64,000 nt of DNA from an uncultured Pseudomonadales bacterium (lineage in GTDB: Bacteria; Pseudomonadota; Gammaproteobacteria; Pseudomonadales; Cellvibrionaceae). The first letter of the stretch is position 1. The number at the start of each line of letters is the position of its first letter. The translations under genes were made by a program, and so were the position numbers. The notes beneath the pieces were generated by a model, which was given only the letters and a program-made list of their open reading frames with translations, was not told the DNA's origin and made no database searches. Of this stretch, positions 36,357 through 46,333 are shown one piece after another. The stretch covers positions 496,001 to 560,000 of the forward strand of contig CANLDL010000002.1 in NCBI GenBank assembly GCA_947489425.1. The letters are read 5' to 3'.

Positions 36357-37481
36357 TTAATTTCTGTGGCTAGTATCTAATTTTTTCTCAATATTGCTAG
36401 CCAACATAGACATACCAAAACAGCAAAGCCAGAAAATCACACCAACAAACACATACCCTTCGATGGCGTGACCACCCAACCAATTAGAGTTACTCAATGC
36501 AGTCAACAATGTTTGAAGTACTTCTGGAATACCAATAATTAGCAAGAACACAGTATTTTTAAACAGCATCACAAAGGTTGCCAAAATATTTGGCATAGAG
36601 ACTTTGATTACCTGTGGCAAAATAATCAGCAGTGTTTTTTGCCAATAACCTAAACCAATTGAATCCGCTGCTTCGTATTGGCCCGATGGAATTGCCTGAA
36701 AACCACCGCGAAATACCTCAGCCATATAACCCGACATAAAAAAGATAAGCACAATCCAAACTCGTACCAATTTATCGACATTCGTACCTTCGGCAAAGAA
36801 TAGTGGCAGCATTACAGAGCCCATAAAGAACAATGCAAGTACGGGTACACCACGGAAAAATTCGATAAACACAACACTAATTGATCGCGCCAACGGCATG
36901 TCTGAGCGCCTACCCAAAGCCCATAAAAAACTAAAGGGAAACGCAACAATAATTGCTGCGGCTGCCATTAGGACATTAAGTGAAAAACCACCCCAAAAAT
37001 CAGTATTGACATGCTCTAAACCCACTAAGCGACCATCTAGTATTGCGATACATAAAAAAGGCAATACTAGAAATAAAGGCACACTGACTTTTAAGCGATA
37101 GCTTGCGGGCAAAGTAAACGACATTACAATCACAACAAAGAGTAATATCAACGAGAGATTTACACGCCAAATTTGATCAGTAGTATAACTACCGTAAAAA
37201 AACTGCTGTGACCACGCTTTTACAAATACCCAACAAGCACCATCGCCTACACAGGCGTCTTGATTGGCACCACTCCAGGTAGATGAAATAAACATCCAAT
37301 CAATAATATCTGGGATGACATTTGCTAAACCCAACATAATTAAAATGGTAAACGCAGCATTTGGGATAGACGAAAATAAATTACCTCGCATCCATGCAAC
37401 AATACCTACGGTAGAGTCTGGTGCGGGTTTAGCCTCTGCTGGCTTAAATTCGATAGGATCACTTTTAAATGTATTCGCCAT
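36357..37481 (-). CDS. aapM: General L-amino-acid ABC transporter permease AapM
   Basis: This 374-residue inner-membrane permease has several helices and the EAA-type loop EAADSIGLGYWQKTLLIILP near the C-terminus that contacts the ATPase. Its enlarged N-terminal half, with an extra membrane region and a Cys-containing loop (ACVGDGACW), is typical of AapM and distinguishes it from short amino-acid permeases. It starts 2 bases after the aapQ stop codon, indicating coupling. Confidence 0.92.
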   Translation of the reverse strand: MANTFKSDPIEFKPAEAKPAPDSTVGIVAWMRGNLFSSIPNAAFTILIMLGLANVIPDIIDWMFISSTWSGANQDACVGDGACWVFVKAWSQQFFYGSYTTDQIWRVNLSLILLFVVIVMSFTLPASYRLKVSVPLFLVLPFLCIAILDGRLVGLEHVNTDFWGGFSLNVLMAAAAIIVAFPFSFLWALGRRSDMPLARSISVVFIEFFRGVPVLALFFMGSVMLPLFFAEGTNVDKLVRVWIVLIFFMSGYMAEVFRGGFQAIPSGQYEAADSIGLGYWQKTLLIILPQVIKVSMPNILATFVMLFKNTVFLLIIGIPEVLQTLLTALSNSNWLGGHAIEGYVFVGVIFWLCCFGMSMLASNIEKKLDTSHRN

Positions 37482-37483
37482 GA

Positions 37484-38698
37484 TTAACGCCCCACCAATT
37501 CAACATTATTATTAAAACGGTTCATCACAAAGGAGATGAACATGTTCAACGCGAAGTACACGATAATTGCCATAAAGATGGTTTCAATCGCCTGACCAGT
37601 TTGGTTCAAGGCTGTACCTACAAAGACATTAAATAAGTCTGGATAAGCAATGGCCGCTGCCAGCGTAGAATTTTTTACCAAGCTTTGATACTCAGAGTTA
37701 AGCAAAGGCACAATCACACGCATTGCTTGCGGCACAATAATGAGTGACATAATTTTGCCTTCGCGAAGGCCGATACTTCTAGCAGCCTCAGTTTGCCCAT
37801 GGGGTACCGCTTGTATACCTGCACGCACAGCCTCAGCAATAAAGGCACCGGTATATACCGATAAGGCAATCGTTAATGCCATCAGCTCAGGAATAACGGT
37901 AATACCGCCACGAAAACCAAACCCTTGTAGCACAGGGTAGTCGACGGTAAACGGAATACCCGTTATTAAAGTCGCTAATAGTGGCAGGCCAAAAAAGAGG
38001 CCTAAGCTCGCATAAAAAACTGGGAACTGCTCACCCGTAGCATCTTGACGTTTTTTTGCCCAAGACCTCATAACAAAGATTGCAACTATGGCAACGGCAA
38101 TAGCAATGTAAACCAGTGTAGAGCCGGCTTGCCCAACAAGTTGCGGAATAAACAAACCACGCACATTTAAAAATATGGCCTCACCCAAACTCAAGCTATC
38201 GCGAACACCAGGGAGTGTGGCTAATACCGCGGAATACCAAAAAAGAATTTGTAATAAGAGTGGAATGTTGCGAAATGTTTCAACATAGACAACGGAGACT
38301 TTTTTAATCAACCAGTTTCTGGAGAAGTACATCACGCCAAAGATAAAGCCCAGTATGGTCGCAAGGATTATGCCCATAATGGATACTAAAATCGTGTTGA
38401 GGAAACCCACAACAAATACACGCAGATAAGTGTCTGTCGAGTCAAAGGAAATCAATGACATTAGCACATCGTAACCGGCAGCGTTATCTAAAAAGCCAAA
38501 ACCACTTTTAATACCTGCGGCCTCAAGGTTACCTAATGTGTTACTAATGATGGTGTAAAAGAAATAAGCCAAACCTGCAATTAGCAGTGTTTGATAAATA
38601 ACAGCCCGATATTTTGGATTATTATAAAAAGCATGCGAACCTGAATCTGTCTTACGGGTGGCTGCTTTAATTTGTTCTGTTGTTTTTTGTTTAAACAT
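37484..38698 (-). CDS. aapQ: General L-amino-acid ABC transporter permease AapQ
   Basis: This 404-residue permease has about eight helices and the contact loop TEAARSIGLREGKIMSLIIV. The mid-protein insertion and the RAVIYQTLLIAGLAYFFYTI N-terminal segment match AapQ rather than HisQ-type permeases. It lies after aapJ with a hairpin in the 115-base gap, and directly before aapM. Confidence 0.92.
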   Translation of the reverse strand: MFKQKTTEQIKAATRKTDSGSHAFYNNPKYRAVIYQTLLIAGLAYFFYTIISNTLGNLEAAGIKSGFGFLDNAAGYDVLMSLISFDSTDTYLRVFVVGFLNTILVSIMGIILATILGFIFGVMYFSRNWLIKKVSVVYVETFRNIPLLLQILFWYSAVLATLPGVRDSLSLGEAIFLNVRGLFIPQLVGQAGSTLVYIAIAVAIVAIFVMRSWAKKRQDATGEQFPVFYASLGLFFGLPLLATLITGIPFTVDYPVLQGFGFRGGITVIPELMALTIALSVYTGAFIAEAVRAGIQAVPHGQTEAARSIGLREGKIMSLIIVPQAMRVIVPLLNSEYQSLVKNSTLAAAIAYPDLFNVFVGTALNQTGQAIETIFMAIIVYFALNMFISFVMNRFNNNVELVGR

Positions 38699-38773
38699 AA
38701 AGCAATACTTACAGAGATGAGAGTTTAAAACTCAGGGATAAATACAAAGGTGTAAAAAGCTAGAGCGAAACGA

Positions 38774-38799
38774 GAAAGTGACACTTTCGTGTCACTTTC
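38774..38799. terminator. Intercistronic 11-bp hairpin between aapJ and aapQ
   Basis: Perfect arms GAAAGTGACAC and GTGTCACTTTC around TTTC. There is no long U-tract on the minus strand, so it is more likely an mRNA-stabilising or partial-termination element that raises binding-protein levels over permease levels, as is common in such operons (inference). Confidence 0.65.
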
Positions 38800-38813
38800 A
38801 TAATCGCTTTACA

Positions 38814-39827
38814 TTAGCGCATAGCTGGCGAGTACAAGATACCGCCGTCTTTCCACAATGCGTTAAGACCACGAGAGATTTTAAGCTGAGAACCTGAACC
38901 GACGTTACGCTCGAAAGATTCAGAGTAGTTGCCTACTTGCTTAATTACCTGAAGTGCCCAATCAGCATTTAGACCTAAGTTTTTACCTAGCTCACCTTCA
39001 GTACCTAATAAGCGCTTGTTACCTGGCTTACCGTTTTTCGCTTTATCGGCAGCGTTGGCAGAAGTAACACCTTGCTCTTCACCTTCGATCATTGCATTAA
39101 GTGACCACTTAACGATATTGAACCATTGGTCATCACCTTGACGAACAACAGGACCTAAAGGCTCTTTAGAAATAACCTCTGGTAGTACGATAGCGCCTGC
39201 TGGATTTTTTAAACCAATACGTAATGCATAAAGCTGAGATTGGTCAGAAGTTAAGAAGTCGCAACGACCTGATTCAAAACCTGAACGCGTTTGGTCAGAA
39301 GTATCAAAAGTAACAGGCTTGTACTTGATATTGTTTTCACGGAAGTAGTCAGAGATTGCAAGCTCGGTGGAAGTACCCGCTTGAATACATGCGTTAGCAC
39401 CGTCTAGCTCTTTAGCTGATTTAACGCCTAGCTTTTTGCTAACCATAAAACCTGTACCATCATAGTAAACAGTACCTGCGAAGTTTAAACCAAGAGAAGT
39501 ATCGCGGGTGTGAGTCCATGTCGTATTACGAGATAATACATCGATTTCGCCAGATTGAAGTGCAGTAAAGCGCTCTTTAGCGGTTAAAGGCTTGTACTGT
39601 ACTTTGCTTGCGTCGCCTAAAACTGCTGCTGCCACTGCGCGACAAACGTCAACGTCTAGACCGCTCCAATTACCTTTTTCATCTTTCTGAGAGAAACCAG
39701 CAAGACCGGTACTCACACCACAAGATAAGACACCACGTTTTTTAACGTCGTCTAGGGTCGCTGCTTGCGCACCTAGGGTTAGGCCAAGCGCTAAACCGCC
39801 AGCTACAAGGGATGAAATTTTAATCAT
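38814..39827 (-). CDS. aapJ: General L-amino-acid-binding periplasmic protein
   Basis: This 337-residue protein has a signal peptide (MIKISSLVAGGLALGLTLGA, cut after AQA) and the family-3 solute-binding fold: LDDVKKRGVLSCGVSTGLAG, FSQKDEKGNWSGLDVDVCRA, VAAAVLGDASKVQYKPLTAK, DVLSRNTTWTHTRDTSLGLN. The length and the Cys pair match AapJ. GGAG lies 8 bases before the ATG. First gene of aapJQMP. Confidence 0.95.
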   Translation of the reverse strand: MIKISSLVAGGLALGLTLGAQAATLDDVKKRGVLSCGVSTGLAGFSQKDEKGNWSGLDVDVCRAVAAAVLGDASKVQYKPLTAKERFTALQSGEIDVLSRNTTWTHTRDTSLGLNFAGTVYYDGTGFMVSKKLGVKSAKELDGANACIQAGTSTELAISDYFRENNIKYKPVTFDTSDQTRSGFESGRCDFLTSDQSQLYALRIGLKNPAGAIVLPEVISKEPLGPVVRQGDDQWFNIVKWSLNAMIEGEEQGVTSANAADKAKNGKPGNKRLLGTEGELGKNLGLNADWALQVIKQVGNYSESFERNVGSGSQLKISRGLNALWKDGGILYSPAMR

Positions 39828-40349
39828 GAGTTTCTCCTAGTTGTATTTATATTTTTGTCTCAAACGAGATAGAAATTAGTTAACTATTATTATGTATCTT
39901 TAATCTAGTAAGTTGAGCCTAATAAGCGCCTATTAAAAGACCAAAGATAAATTTGATGCTAATCATCTACTTTCTACGGCCACTAATAGATTTATTTTTA
40001 TCGTTTGGAGCAACCGTAATTGCTCAAAGCCGTAGGTAATCATAATGCCATCAATCTATGATGAACAGCAAATACATATAACAAATAGGCATTAAAAAAA
40101 TATATTTTTATTCCGTAAATTCAATTTGATACGATATGGCACACAGCCGAGTTTTTTATTCTTTTAGTTATAACCCTAATTAAAATGTTAATTTTTAAAA
40201 CTAAAAGTCTCAATAAAAGCTAATTTATATGATTGAAGAAGTTGTTGGCTCAAACAAATAATTAAGGCTCTATTTAAAAATCCACCCGCCAGGGCGACAA
40301 TAACAAAAGTTATACCCATTAATGGTAAAAAAGAATTTCCAAGCAGTAC
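39828..40349. other. aapJ leader and promoter region with nested inverted repeats
   Basis: This 522-base gap between TauE/SafE and aapJ is AT-rich. It holds an outer inverted repeat CTACGGC (39974-39980) / GCCGTAG (40029-40035) that encloses GAGCAA-CCGTAA-TTGCTC (40008-40025). This could fold in an aapJ leader RNA or act as an operator. A 43-codon hydrophobic frame on the minus strand (40188-40319) lacks a ribosome site and is not called. Confidence 0.45.
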
Positions 40350-41117
40350 CTAAGTCCAAGCCTTAATCAAACCAAAACCACTCGTCACTAATAAAGCGGC
40401 ACCTAGCATTCTATAAAATTTAACACTATCTGTAGCTAATAGATGCTGATGTATACGAGACCCCAATATATGCCCTAGTGCTGCACAAGGCAGTAGCCAT
40501 AAGTGGTGTATTAGCTGTAAATCAATATCTGCTATGACGAATGACCCAACTTTAATAAGAACGAGCACAAACCATAGGGCGAATAGTGTGTCGCGTAGTT
40601 GAGCGCGAGCAACATACTTTGAAAAAACAGCCACAATCAATGGTGCACCAATAAGCGATGTACCACTAATATAACCACCCACAATTAAAAAGAGCAGGTC
40701 GGCAAGTTTATGTTTACTCTCAATATGGTAATTAAGCACATAGGAAATTGAATATAGCCCAACGATAGTAAAGATAATCGTATTCATAATCTGGGCTGGC
40801 AACGTGATCAAACCAAACACCCCTATACACTTAGGGATGATCATAATTAGCAGCGCCTTACCTAAAAAAGGCCATGCTACCGTTGGCTCAGCAAATCCTT
40901 TTTTAGCCCGACGATGGCTTTTGACGACAGTAAGGGATGAAAAAACCAATAAATGAGCGGCTAGTATTGGTAAATAAACTTGCGGACGATCATCAATGAT
41001 TAGTAAAAATGGTAAAGCCAGAACAACCCCACCAAAACCTAATGCAGAACGCACAATGCCGCTCCACATAAAAATTAACGCAATTAATCCGTATTGGTAC
41101 AAGGCTAGTGACGCCAA
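40350..41117 (-). CDS. TauE/SafE family sulfite/anion exporter
   Basis: This 255-residue membrane protein has about seven to eight helices and the TauE repeat motifs SALGFGGVVLALPFLLII near the N-terminus and YISGTSLIGAPLIVAVFSKY in the second half. The family exports sulfite, sulfoacetate or other organic anions; the substrate is not readable here. The start is a TTG at 41117 supported by AGGAG seven bases upstream. It follows the MORN-C13 gene by 50 bases on the same strand. Confidence 0.85.
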   Translation of the reverse strand: MASLALYQYGLIALIFMWSGIVRSALGFGGVVLALPFLLIIDDRPQVYLPILAAHLLVFSSLTVVKSHRRAKKGFAEPTVAWPFLGKALLIMIIPKCIGVFGLITLPAQIMNTIIFTIVGLYSISYVLNYHIESKHKLADLLFLIVGGYISGTSLIGAPLIVAVFSKYVARAQLRDTLFALWFVLVLIKVGSFVIADIDLQLIHHLWLLPCAALGHILGSRIHQHLLATDSVKFYRMLGAALLVTSGFGLIKAWT

Positions 41118-41167
41118 GACAGCACTCCTGAAAAGAATTTAACCTAAAATCAAATCGAATAACCCTG

Positions 41168-42910
41168 TTATTCGATGGCAATATTACGCTGCCTAATTCT
41201 ATCAGCTAATTCTTCTCGCCAAACTAACAAATGCTCTCTGATTGCTTTGGGCTTAAATATTAGAGGCTCGGAATATTCAAAATTCTCTTTGGCTTCACGG
41301 CCACGAACAATATCACGCGAACGATCAAAAGCATCGATAAAGTTCGAAGAATTTGGCAAGGCATCTTTAAAAAATGCCTCACCAAAATAGGTCATCTCGG
41401 CATTATTGGTACAACCAAAAGAGGTTTTATCGGCTGAAGAAGCAACAACAACTAATGTGTTATCGTCCTTTACTGTTTCAAGATAACCACCGGCATAGCA
41501 AGAAGAGACAACTACCACCTTAAACTTAACGGGCAAGCTACGAACAATATCTCCCATACGCTTGGCACTTAAATTCATTACATTTAAGCCATCCATAGAG
41601 AGCTGAAAATTAAAATCTTTAGAGCCATGGCTGGTCATATAGAGAAATAATATATCATTCTGCGCATCCATTTTTGCTGCCACACCCTGTAACACTTTCT
41701 CTATACTGGTTGGTGTTGCTAAAGGTATATCTTGATAGGTGACATTACTGTTAATCAATAAAGTGGATTTATTTGCAGTATCATAATCTTCGTCGAATAT
41801 ATTTTTAATGATATTCACTTCTCGACGAAAAACACCTTGCCCACCGTCACCGGCAATACCGACAAAATACATTTCTATTGCATTGGGGTCTTGCTCATCC
41901 AACGCGTCAAGCTGCGCATCTATAAGCGCTGTTTGACTATAAAGCACTTCTTCGACGACAACCTCGTTGTTGTATTCTGCTAAATTGTTATCTGCTTCCA
42001 CCAATTTGCCATATTCCCAAACGCCTTCTATTTTTAAAATACCATCAATGGGTTTAGCGTAAGTTAATATGCCTTTACCGTGCTTTCTGCCCCACTGAAA
42101 CTGTCCTTCGTAACGCTCGTCATCTCGCACTAAAGTGCCAAGACCACTGTACTGCCCTGCAACAAATTCACCTTCGTAGCTTACTTCGTCACCAAGAGTT
42201 TGGTGGCCAACACCTTCGAACTGCCCATTAACAAAATCACCTACATAAATACTTTTTTTGTACTGAAAACGCCCCTTGCCATCAAACATCCAGTTTTTAA
42301 AGCCACCGGTATAGATAACCTCGCCATCTCTATAATCACCCTGCCCGGTTAATTCGCCATCAACAAATTTACCCTGATAAATTTTGCCATCCGACGAGGT
42401 AAATAAACCCTCGCCATTAAACAAATTATTAGCAAATTGGCCTTCATAAATATCGCCATTACTATCGAGTAATTTACCCTGGCCGCTAAATAAATTATCT
42501 TTAAACTCACCTGTGTATTTTTTATTTGCAAAGCGAAGGGAACCAGAGCCATTTGCCTCGCCAAAATCGACATCGCCTTCGTAAACACTGCCATCGGGAT
42601 AAGCAATGGTACCCACCCCTCGGGCAACGCCTTTTACAAACTCACCCGTATATATATTGTTGACTGTCTCATAACGCCCTTGGCCGTGAAACAAACCTTT
42701 TTTAAATTCGCCTTCATAGCTGTCACCATTGGGCCAAATAATTCGCCCTTTTCCGCTTAGCTCTCCCTTTAGCAATTCACCATCATATTCACCCCCATCT
42801 GGCAAAAACGAAACAGGAATAGCAACGGTATCGGTAAAGTATTGTTTGTTTTCGACAACGACGGCACCAACAACAAAACCAAAAACTACGACAAAAATAA
42901 ATTTAAGCAC
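41168..42910 (-). CDS. MORN-repeat / C13 (legumain-caspase-like) peptidase fusion
   Basis: This 580-residue protein starts at GTG 42910 behind GAGAAGAG. An N-terminal helix (MLKFIFVVVFGFVVGAVVVE) is a signal or anchor. About twelve MORN repeats follow (residues ~38-300; for example YEGEFKKGLFHGQGRY and YEGQFANNLFNGEGLF). A C13-type cysteine peptidase domain ends the protein (~340-535), with catalytic His in LYMTSHGSKDF and Cys in VVVVSSCYAGGYLE, and the later FGCTNNAEMTYFGEAFF. Both catalytic residues are intact. MORN repeats bind lipids or act as spacers in other proteins, so a membrane-linked protease is plausible; substrate unknown. Confidence 0.85.
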   Translation of the reverse strand: MLKFIFVVVFGFVVGAVVVENKQYFTDTVAIPVSFLPDGGEYDGELLKGELSGKGRIIWPNGDSYEGEFKKGLFHGQGRYETVNNIYTGEFVKGVARGVGTIAYPDGSVYEGDVDFGEANGSGSLRFANKKYTGEFKDNLFSGQGKLLDSNGDIYEGQFANNLFNGEGLFTSSDGKIYQGKFVDGELTGQGDYRDGEVIYTGGFKNWMFDGKGRFQYKKSIYVGDFVNGQFEGVGHQTLGDEVSYEGEFVAGQYSGLGTLVRDDERYEGQFQWGRKHGKGILTYAKPIDGILKIEGVWEYGKLVEADNNLAEYNNEVVVEEVLYSQTALIDAQLDALDEQDPNAIEMYFVGIAGDGGQGVFRREVNIIKNIFDEDYDTANKSTLLINSNVTYQDIPLATPTSIEKVLQGVAAKMDAQNDILFLYMTSHGSKDFNFQLSMDGLNVMNLSAKRMGDIVRSLPVKFKVVVVSSCYAGGYLETVKDDNTLVVVASSADKTSFGCTNNAEMTYFGEAFFKDALPNSSNFIDAFDRSRDIVRGREAKENFEYSEPLIFKPKAIREHLLVWREELADRIRQRNIAIE

Positions 42911-42994
42911 GACTCTTCTCTTTTTTATTTTGCAATTATTAAATACAAATGACGGTCTCTTTTTATAGTGAGACGATTTTATATAATTTTTTAC

Positions 42995-43573
42995 TTAGCT
43001 TATCTGCTGCTTTTTCGAAATAGGCATTAGCATTTGATGACAGTCACGACAACGGTATTGCTGAATACCTTTTTGAAGCTTTATATGACGATAACTGGTT
43101 AATTTTACCTCACGACAAGCACAAGCATAATCGTAACGTTTAACCTTACGTACAGGAATGCCCTCTAAGGTATAACTACCATGAACCTTAGGCTCCGCAC
43201 CCAAATCGCGCATAATACCTTTCCATTCATGTCCGTGAGGCTTGATTCTATTTAGGCCATACAGACAGTCGCTAAGGTAGTGAGCAACCTCATGGGGTAT
43301 CGTATTATCATAACTATCCTCAGGGTATTTAGCGAATAGCCATGGGTTAAAACGGATTTCCCTATTTATCGAGTTATTCGCCAGCACCAACCCCCGCTGC
43401 TTAGGGGGTTGATAGCAACGATACATGCCAGCCGCTTTACCACGCAAATTAAACTCTACGTTAATCTCTGGAAACTGCTGCCCATAAAGGCTCGATGCCA
43501 ACTCAATATAATGGCGAACTTGATCGCGAGCCCGAGATTGCTCGACTAAATCTATTGGTGTAATTATTTCCAT
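42995..43573 (-). CDS. SprT-like zinc metalloprotease domain protein
   Basis: This 192-residue protein has the SprT signature: HEVAHYLSDCLYG (zinc-binding HExxH) with a downstream PHGHEWKGIM supplying a further His, and a C-terminal zinc ribbon (CACREVKL... and YRCRDCHQML). It matches bacterial SprT-like proteins in length. Eukaryotic Spartan relatives cut DNA-protein crosslinks; the role of bacterial SprT is unproved. It stands alone, 84 bases upstream of the MORN-C13 gene on the same strand. Confidence 0.88.
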   Translation of the reverse strand: MEIITPIDLVEQSRARDQVRHYIELASSLYGQQFPEINVEFNLRGKAAGMYRCYQPPKQRGLVLANNSINREIRFNPWLFAKYPEDSYDNTIPHEVAHYLSDCLYGLNRIKPHGHEWKGIMRDLGAEPKVHGSYTLEGIPVRKVKRYDYACACREVKLTSYRHIKLQKGIQQYRCRDCHQMLMPISKKQQIS

Positions 43574-43783
43574 TGCCTACCCAATGTACTATCAAAGCTT
43601 TATAGATTAGACAGAGACTTATTCATTGCTGCACAATAAATACCTCTGTATTAAAGATCTATTAAACAATAGCTAGAGACCCTCAGCAACACATTATTAG
43701 TGTGTGTATTTTCAGGCAATTAGGGGCGAAGGTGTGAGTAACAGCGTCACAATCAGTTGTAAATGAAGGCAGTAAATGTATCG

Positions 43784-44080
43784 TCAAATATAATAGTGCT
43801 TAGGTAGGCGGCCTTTATCGGTAAATATTATGCCTTCAGCCTCCAATAAGCGCCGTTGTTTTGCAGCATTGGAGAAGTCAGCCAACTTACCCTGAGCACT
43901 GACAACACGATACCAAGGTAGGCGCGAATCTTTAGGTAGTTCACGCAACCAGCGACAGGTTTGACGTGCATTACCTAGGCTGGCAAGCTCGGCTAAACGC
44001 CCGTAACTGCATACTCGCCCCTCTGGCAACTGTCCAAGCACCAAGCAAAATCGCTCGAAAGGGGATGGCTCATTCTCCAT
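43784..44080 (-). CDS. Alkyltransferase-like protein (ATL, MGMT family)
   Basis: I chose the ATG at 44080, with AAGAGA upstream, over a TTG at 44113. The 98-residue protein is the DNA-binding domain of O6-alkylguanine methyltransferases: VCSYGRLAELASLGNARQTC and the recognition segment SRLPWYRVVSAQGKLADF. In true MGMT this reads PCHRV; here the Cys is replaced by Trp, the ATL hallmark. ATLs bind O6-alkylguanine without repairing it and flag it for nucleotide excision repair. Confidence 0.92.
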   Translation of the reverse strand: MENEPSPFERFCLVLGQLPEGRVCSYGRLAELASLGNARQTCRWLRELPKDSRLPWYRVVSAQGKLADFSNAAKQRRLLEAEGIIFTDKGRLPKHYYI

Positions 44081-44157
44081 AGATAATAATCTCTTTATTG
44101 TATTTATTGGCAAGCTAACGTTTTGAAGCGACGCTTGCTTGTCTTATCGTATCTTTT

Positions 44158-44850
44158 TTAGGCGATACGTTTAGGTGGTGGTATTGGGCGAGTTTTTTTA
44201 GCAGCATCTTTAGCGTTCTTTTTTTCAACATAAAAATATAATCGATCACCAAGCAGTACAACAGTAATCAGACCATAAATAATTGGCCAAAAGATATCTG
44301 CCTTAACCAGCCACCAATAATGTACAACTCCCAGTATCGCAATAACATACACTAATTTATGTAAACTAAACCAACGTTTGCCTAATTTTTTTTGTAAGCG
44401 TTTAAAGGAAGTCACTGCTAGTGGCACAAGCAAGACAAAACCAGCAAAGCCAACGGCGATATAAGGCCTATCAATAATGTCTTCGATAATTGATGCGATG
44501 TTAAAGAAGTGATCAAAAAAGATAAAACCAAAGAAGTGAATAAAAATATAGAAAAAACTCCAGAGCCCTAAAAAGCGCCGAAATTTTAATAGATCATTCC
44601 ATTTAAAATGACGCCTTAGCGGCGTAATAAGCAAGCTTAGCAATAAAAAGTGTAAGCCCCATTCGCCAGTGGCGTGAGATAGCTCTTCGACAGGGTTAGC
44701 AAAATCAATGCAGCAAAAAAGTGCAGTAGTGAAATAAGCGATGTGTAACAGGCAGCCTAGGCTTATTAATAGTTTAGCCCCGGTTATAATGCCTGCCTTA
44801 TACTTTTTGTAAAAACTTGTCTGTACCAAAGGAATAGAACCCACACTCAT
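44158..44850 (-). CDS. msrQ: MsrQ, haem membrane subunit of periplasmic methionine sulfoxide reductase
   Basis: This 230-residue inner-membrane protein has six predicted helices of the ferric-reductase-like type, with His residues in ELSHATGEWGLHFLLLSLLI, FFYIFIHFFGFIFF and WFSLHKLVYVIAILGVVHYW as haem ligand candidates. It passes electrons to MsrP. It lies 80 bases downstream of msrP on the same strand, the conserved msrPQ order. Confidence 0.94.
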   Translation of the reverse strand: MSVGSIPLVQTSFYKKYKAGIITGAKLLISLGCLLHIAYFTTALFCCIDFANPVEELSHATGEWGLHFLLLSLLITPLRRHFKWNDLLKFRRFLGLWSFFYIFIHFFGFIFFDHFFNIASIIEDIIDRPYIAVGFAGFVLLVPLAVTSFKRLQKKLGKRWFSLHKLVYVIAILGVVHYWWLVKADIFWPIIYGLITVVLLGDRLYFYVEKKNAKDAAKKTRPIPPPKRIA

Positions 44851-44930
44851 TCAATAATAAATCAATTGTTTAAAGACTTTTGAACACGTCGTGAATGATT
44901 TCAACTCCTGAAAATACAGACACTTATCGA

Positions 44931-45893
44931 TTAATAGTTTTTACGCAAATCCATCCCTGTGTATAGAGATGCCACTTGATCGCCATAGCCATTAAATTTT
45001 AACGTCGGTTGTTTAAATAATTTACCAATAACACGCTCACGCTTTTGGCTCCAACGTGGGTGGTTTACCTCTGGGTTCACATTAGAATAAAAACCATATT
45101 CTTGTGGACCTGACAAATTCCAGCTTGTCTCTGGTTGTGTCTCGGTGAAGCGGATCTTTACGATAGATTTAATACTTTTAAAGCCATATTTCCATGGCAC
45201 AACCAAACGCAGTGGCGCACCATTTTGATTAGGCAATGGTTTGCCATAAATTCCCGTTGCCATAAAACTCAGCGGATTCATTGCCTCATCCATGCGCAGA
45301 CCTTCGCGATAGGGCCAATCGAGCACCTTGCGACGCTGACCAGGCAAAGGATTTTCTTTATCATAAATAGTCTCAAAGGCGACGTATTTTGCCTTTGATG
45401 TCGGATTAAAACGCTTTAATAACGCAGCTAGTGGAAATCCTGCCCAAGGAATCACCATCGACCATGCCTCCACACATCTAAAGCGATAAATACGCTCCTC
45501 AAAACCATGAGGTTTCAGGATGTCTTCTAGTGTGTAGGTGCCAGGCTTTTCGCACTCGCCCTCAATAGTGACACTCCAAGGATCTGTCTTTAAGGCAGCC
45601 GCGTTGCGGATTGGGTCACTTTTACCATAACCCAACTCATAGAAATTGTTGTAGCTGGTGATATCTTTGTAGCTATGTGGTTCGAGATCAAGATCCACGG
45701 TACGTTTAAGGCCAGAATATTTAGCATCGCCTTGTGCAGCAGCCATTGCCAGCTGGGGGAAATAAGCCATTGCAGACAAGGACATACCCGCCTTAATAAA
45801 TTGACGACGCTTTAAAAATAGACCTTCATCGGTCACATCGTTTTCCGTAAGGCCGATGTTAAATTCTGTGGATTTTTTATTATATGTGGGCAT
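44931..45893 (-). CDS. msrP: MsrP, molybdopterin periplasmic methionine sulfoxide reductase
   Basis: Repairs oxidised methionines in periplasmic proteins. The 320-residue protein has a Tat signal ([19 protein letters not shown], twin Arg near residue 29) and the molybdopterin Cys in [38 protein letters not shown] is also family-typical. It is exported folded and uses electrons from MsrQ, the next gene. Confidence 0.95.
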   Translation of the reverse strand: MPTYNKKSTEFNIGLTENDVTDEGLFLKRRQFIKAGMSLSAMAYFPQLAMAAAQGDAKYSGLKRTVDLDLEPHSYKDITSYNNFYELGYGKSDPIRNAAALKTDPWSVTIEGECEKPGTYTLEDILKPHGFEERIYRFRCVEAWSMVIPWAGFPLAALLKRFNPTSKAKYVAFETIYDKENPLPGQRRKVLDWPYREGLRMDEAMNPLSFMATGIYGKPLPNQNGAPLRLVVPWKYGFKSIKSIVKIRFTETQPETSWNLSGPQEYGFYSNVNPEVNHPRWSQKRERVIGKLFKQPTLKFNGYGDQVASLYTGMDLRKNY

Positions 45894-46333
45894 TAAATGA
45901 TCTCAAGCATAATTAGTGATGTAGTTAGAGACCGACTACCAGTGATAGTTCCTTATCTAACATCGGCAATAACAATTATCACTTAGTATAGCCTTTGCTG
46001 CCCGTTTTGCTGCATAAGCGCACAGTTTTCTCGCTACTCCAAGATCATTAGGGAACAGATAACCATAGGTATCTTAAAATTGTCCCCTCGATACTGTACA
46101 ATTGGCTTTTTAGACAAACGGCAAAGAAGCTTTCTGCTTTTTAGACATATATTTTACCCACCATTCATTTCTTACTTGTGCTTGTTTTAACTAAACTAGT
46201 AGGACATGGATAGTTCTAACTGTTCTAATAAACGGCTCTAAAGCTATATTGTTAAAGTTAATGCATAAGATCAAATCAAGCGAGAAATGATCGGCATCTC
46301 CGCCTACACTCAAACTGGTAATCAAATACTATT
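45894..46333. other. Divergent msrP / malic enzyme intergenic region
   Basis: A 440-base gap that must hold promoters for both divergent genes. I see no RNA gene, riboswitch or strong palindrome in it. Confidence 0.5.

Noticed and set aside
38774..38799. aapJ-aapQ hairpin as a full terminator
   Set aside because: No clear U-run on the transcribed strand and the downstream permease genes have no visible promoter, so a partial or stabilising role is more likely.
40188..40319. 43-codon hydrophobic frame on the minus strand downstream of TauE/SafE
   Set aside because: No ribosome site and no family resemblance; too short to support.
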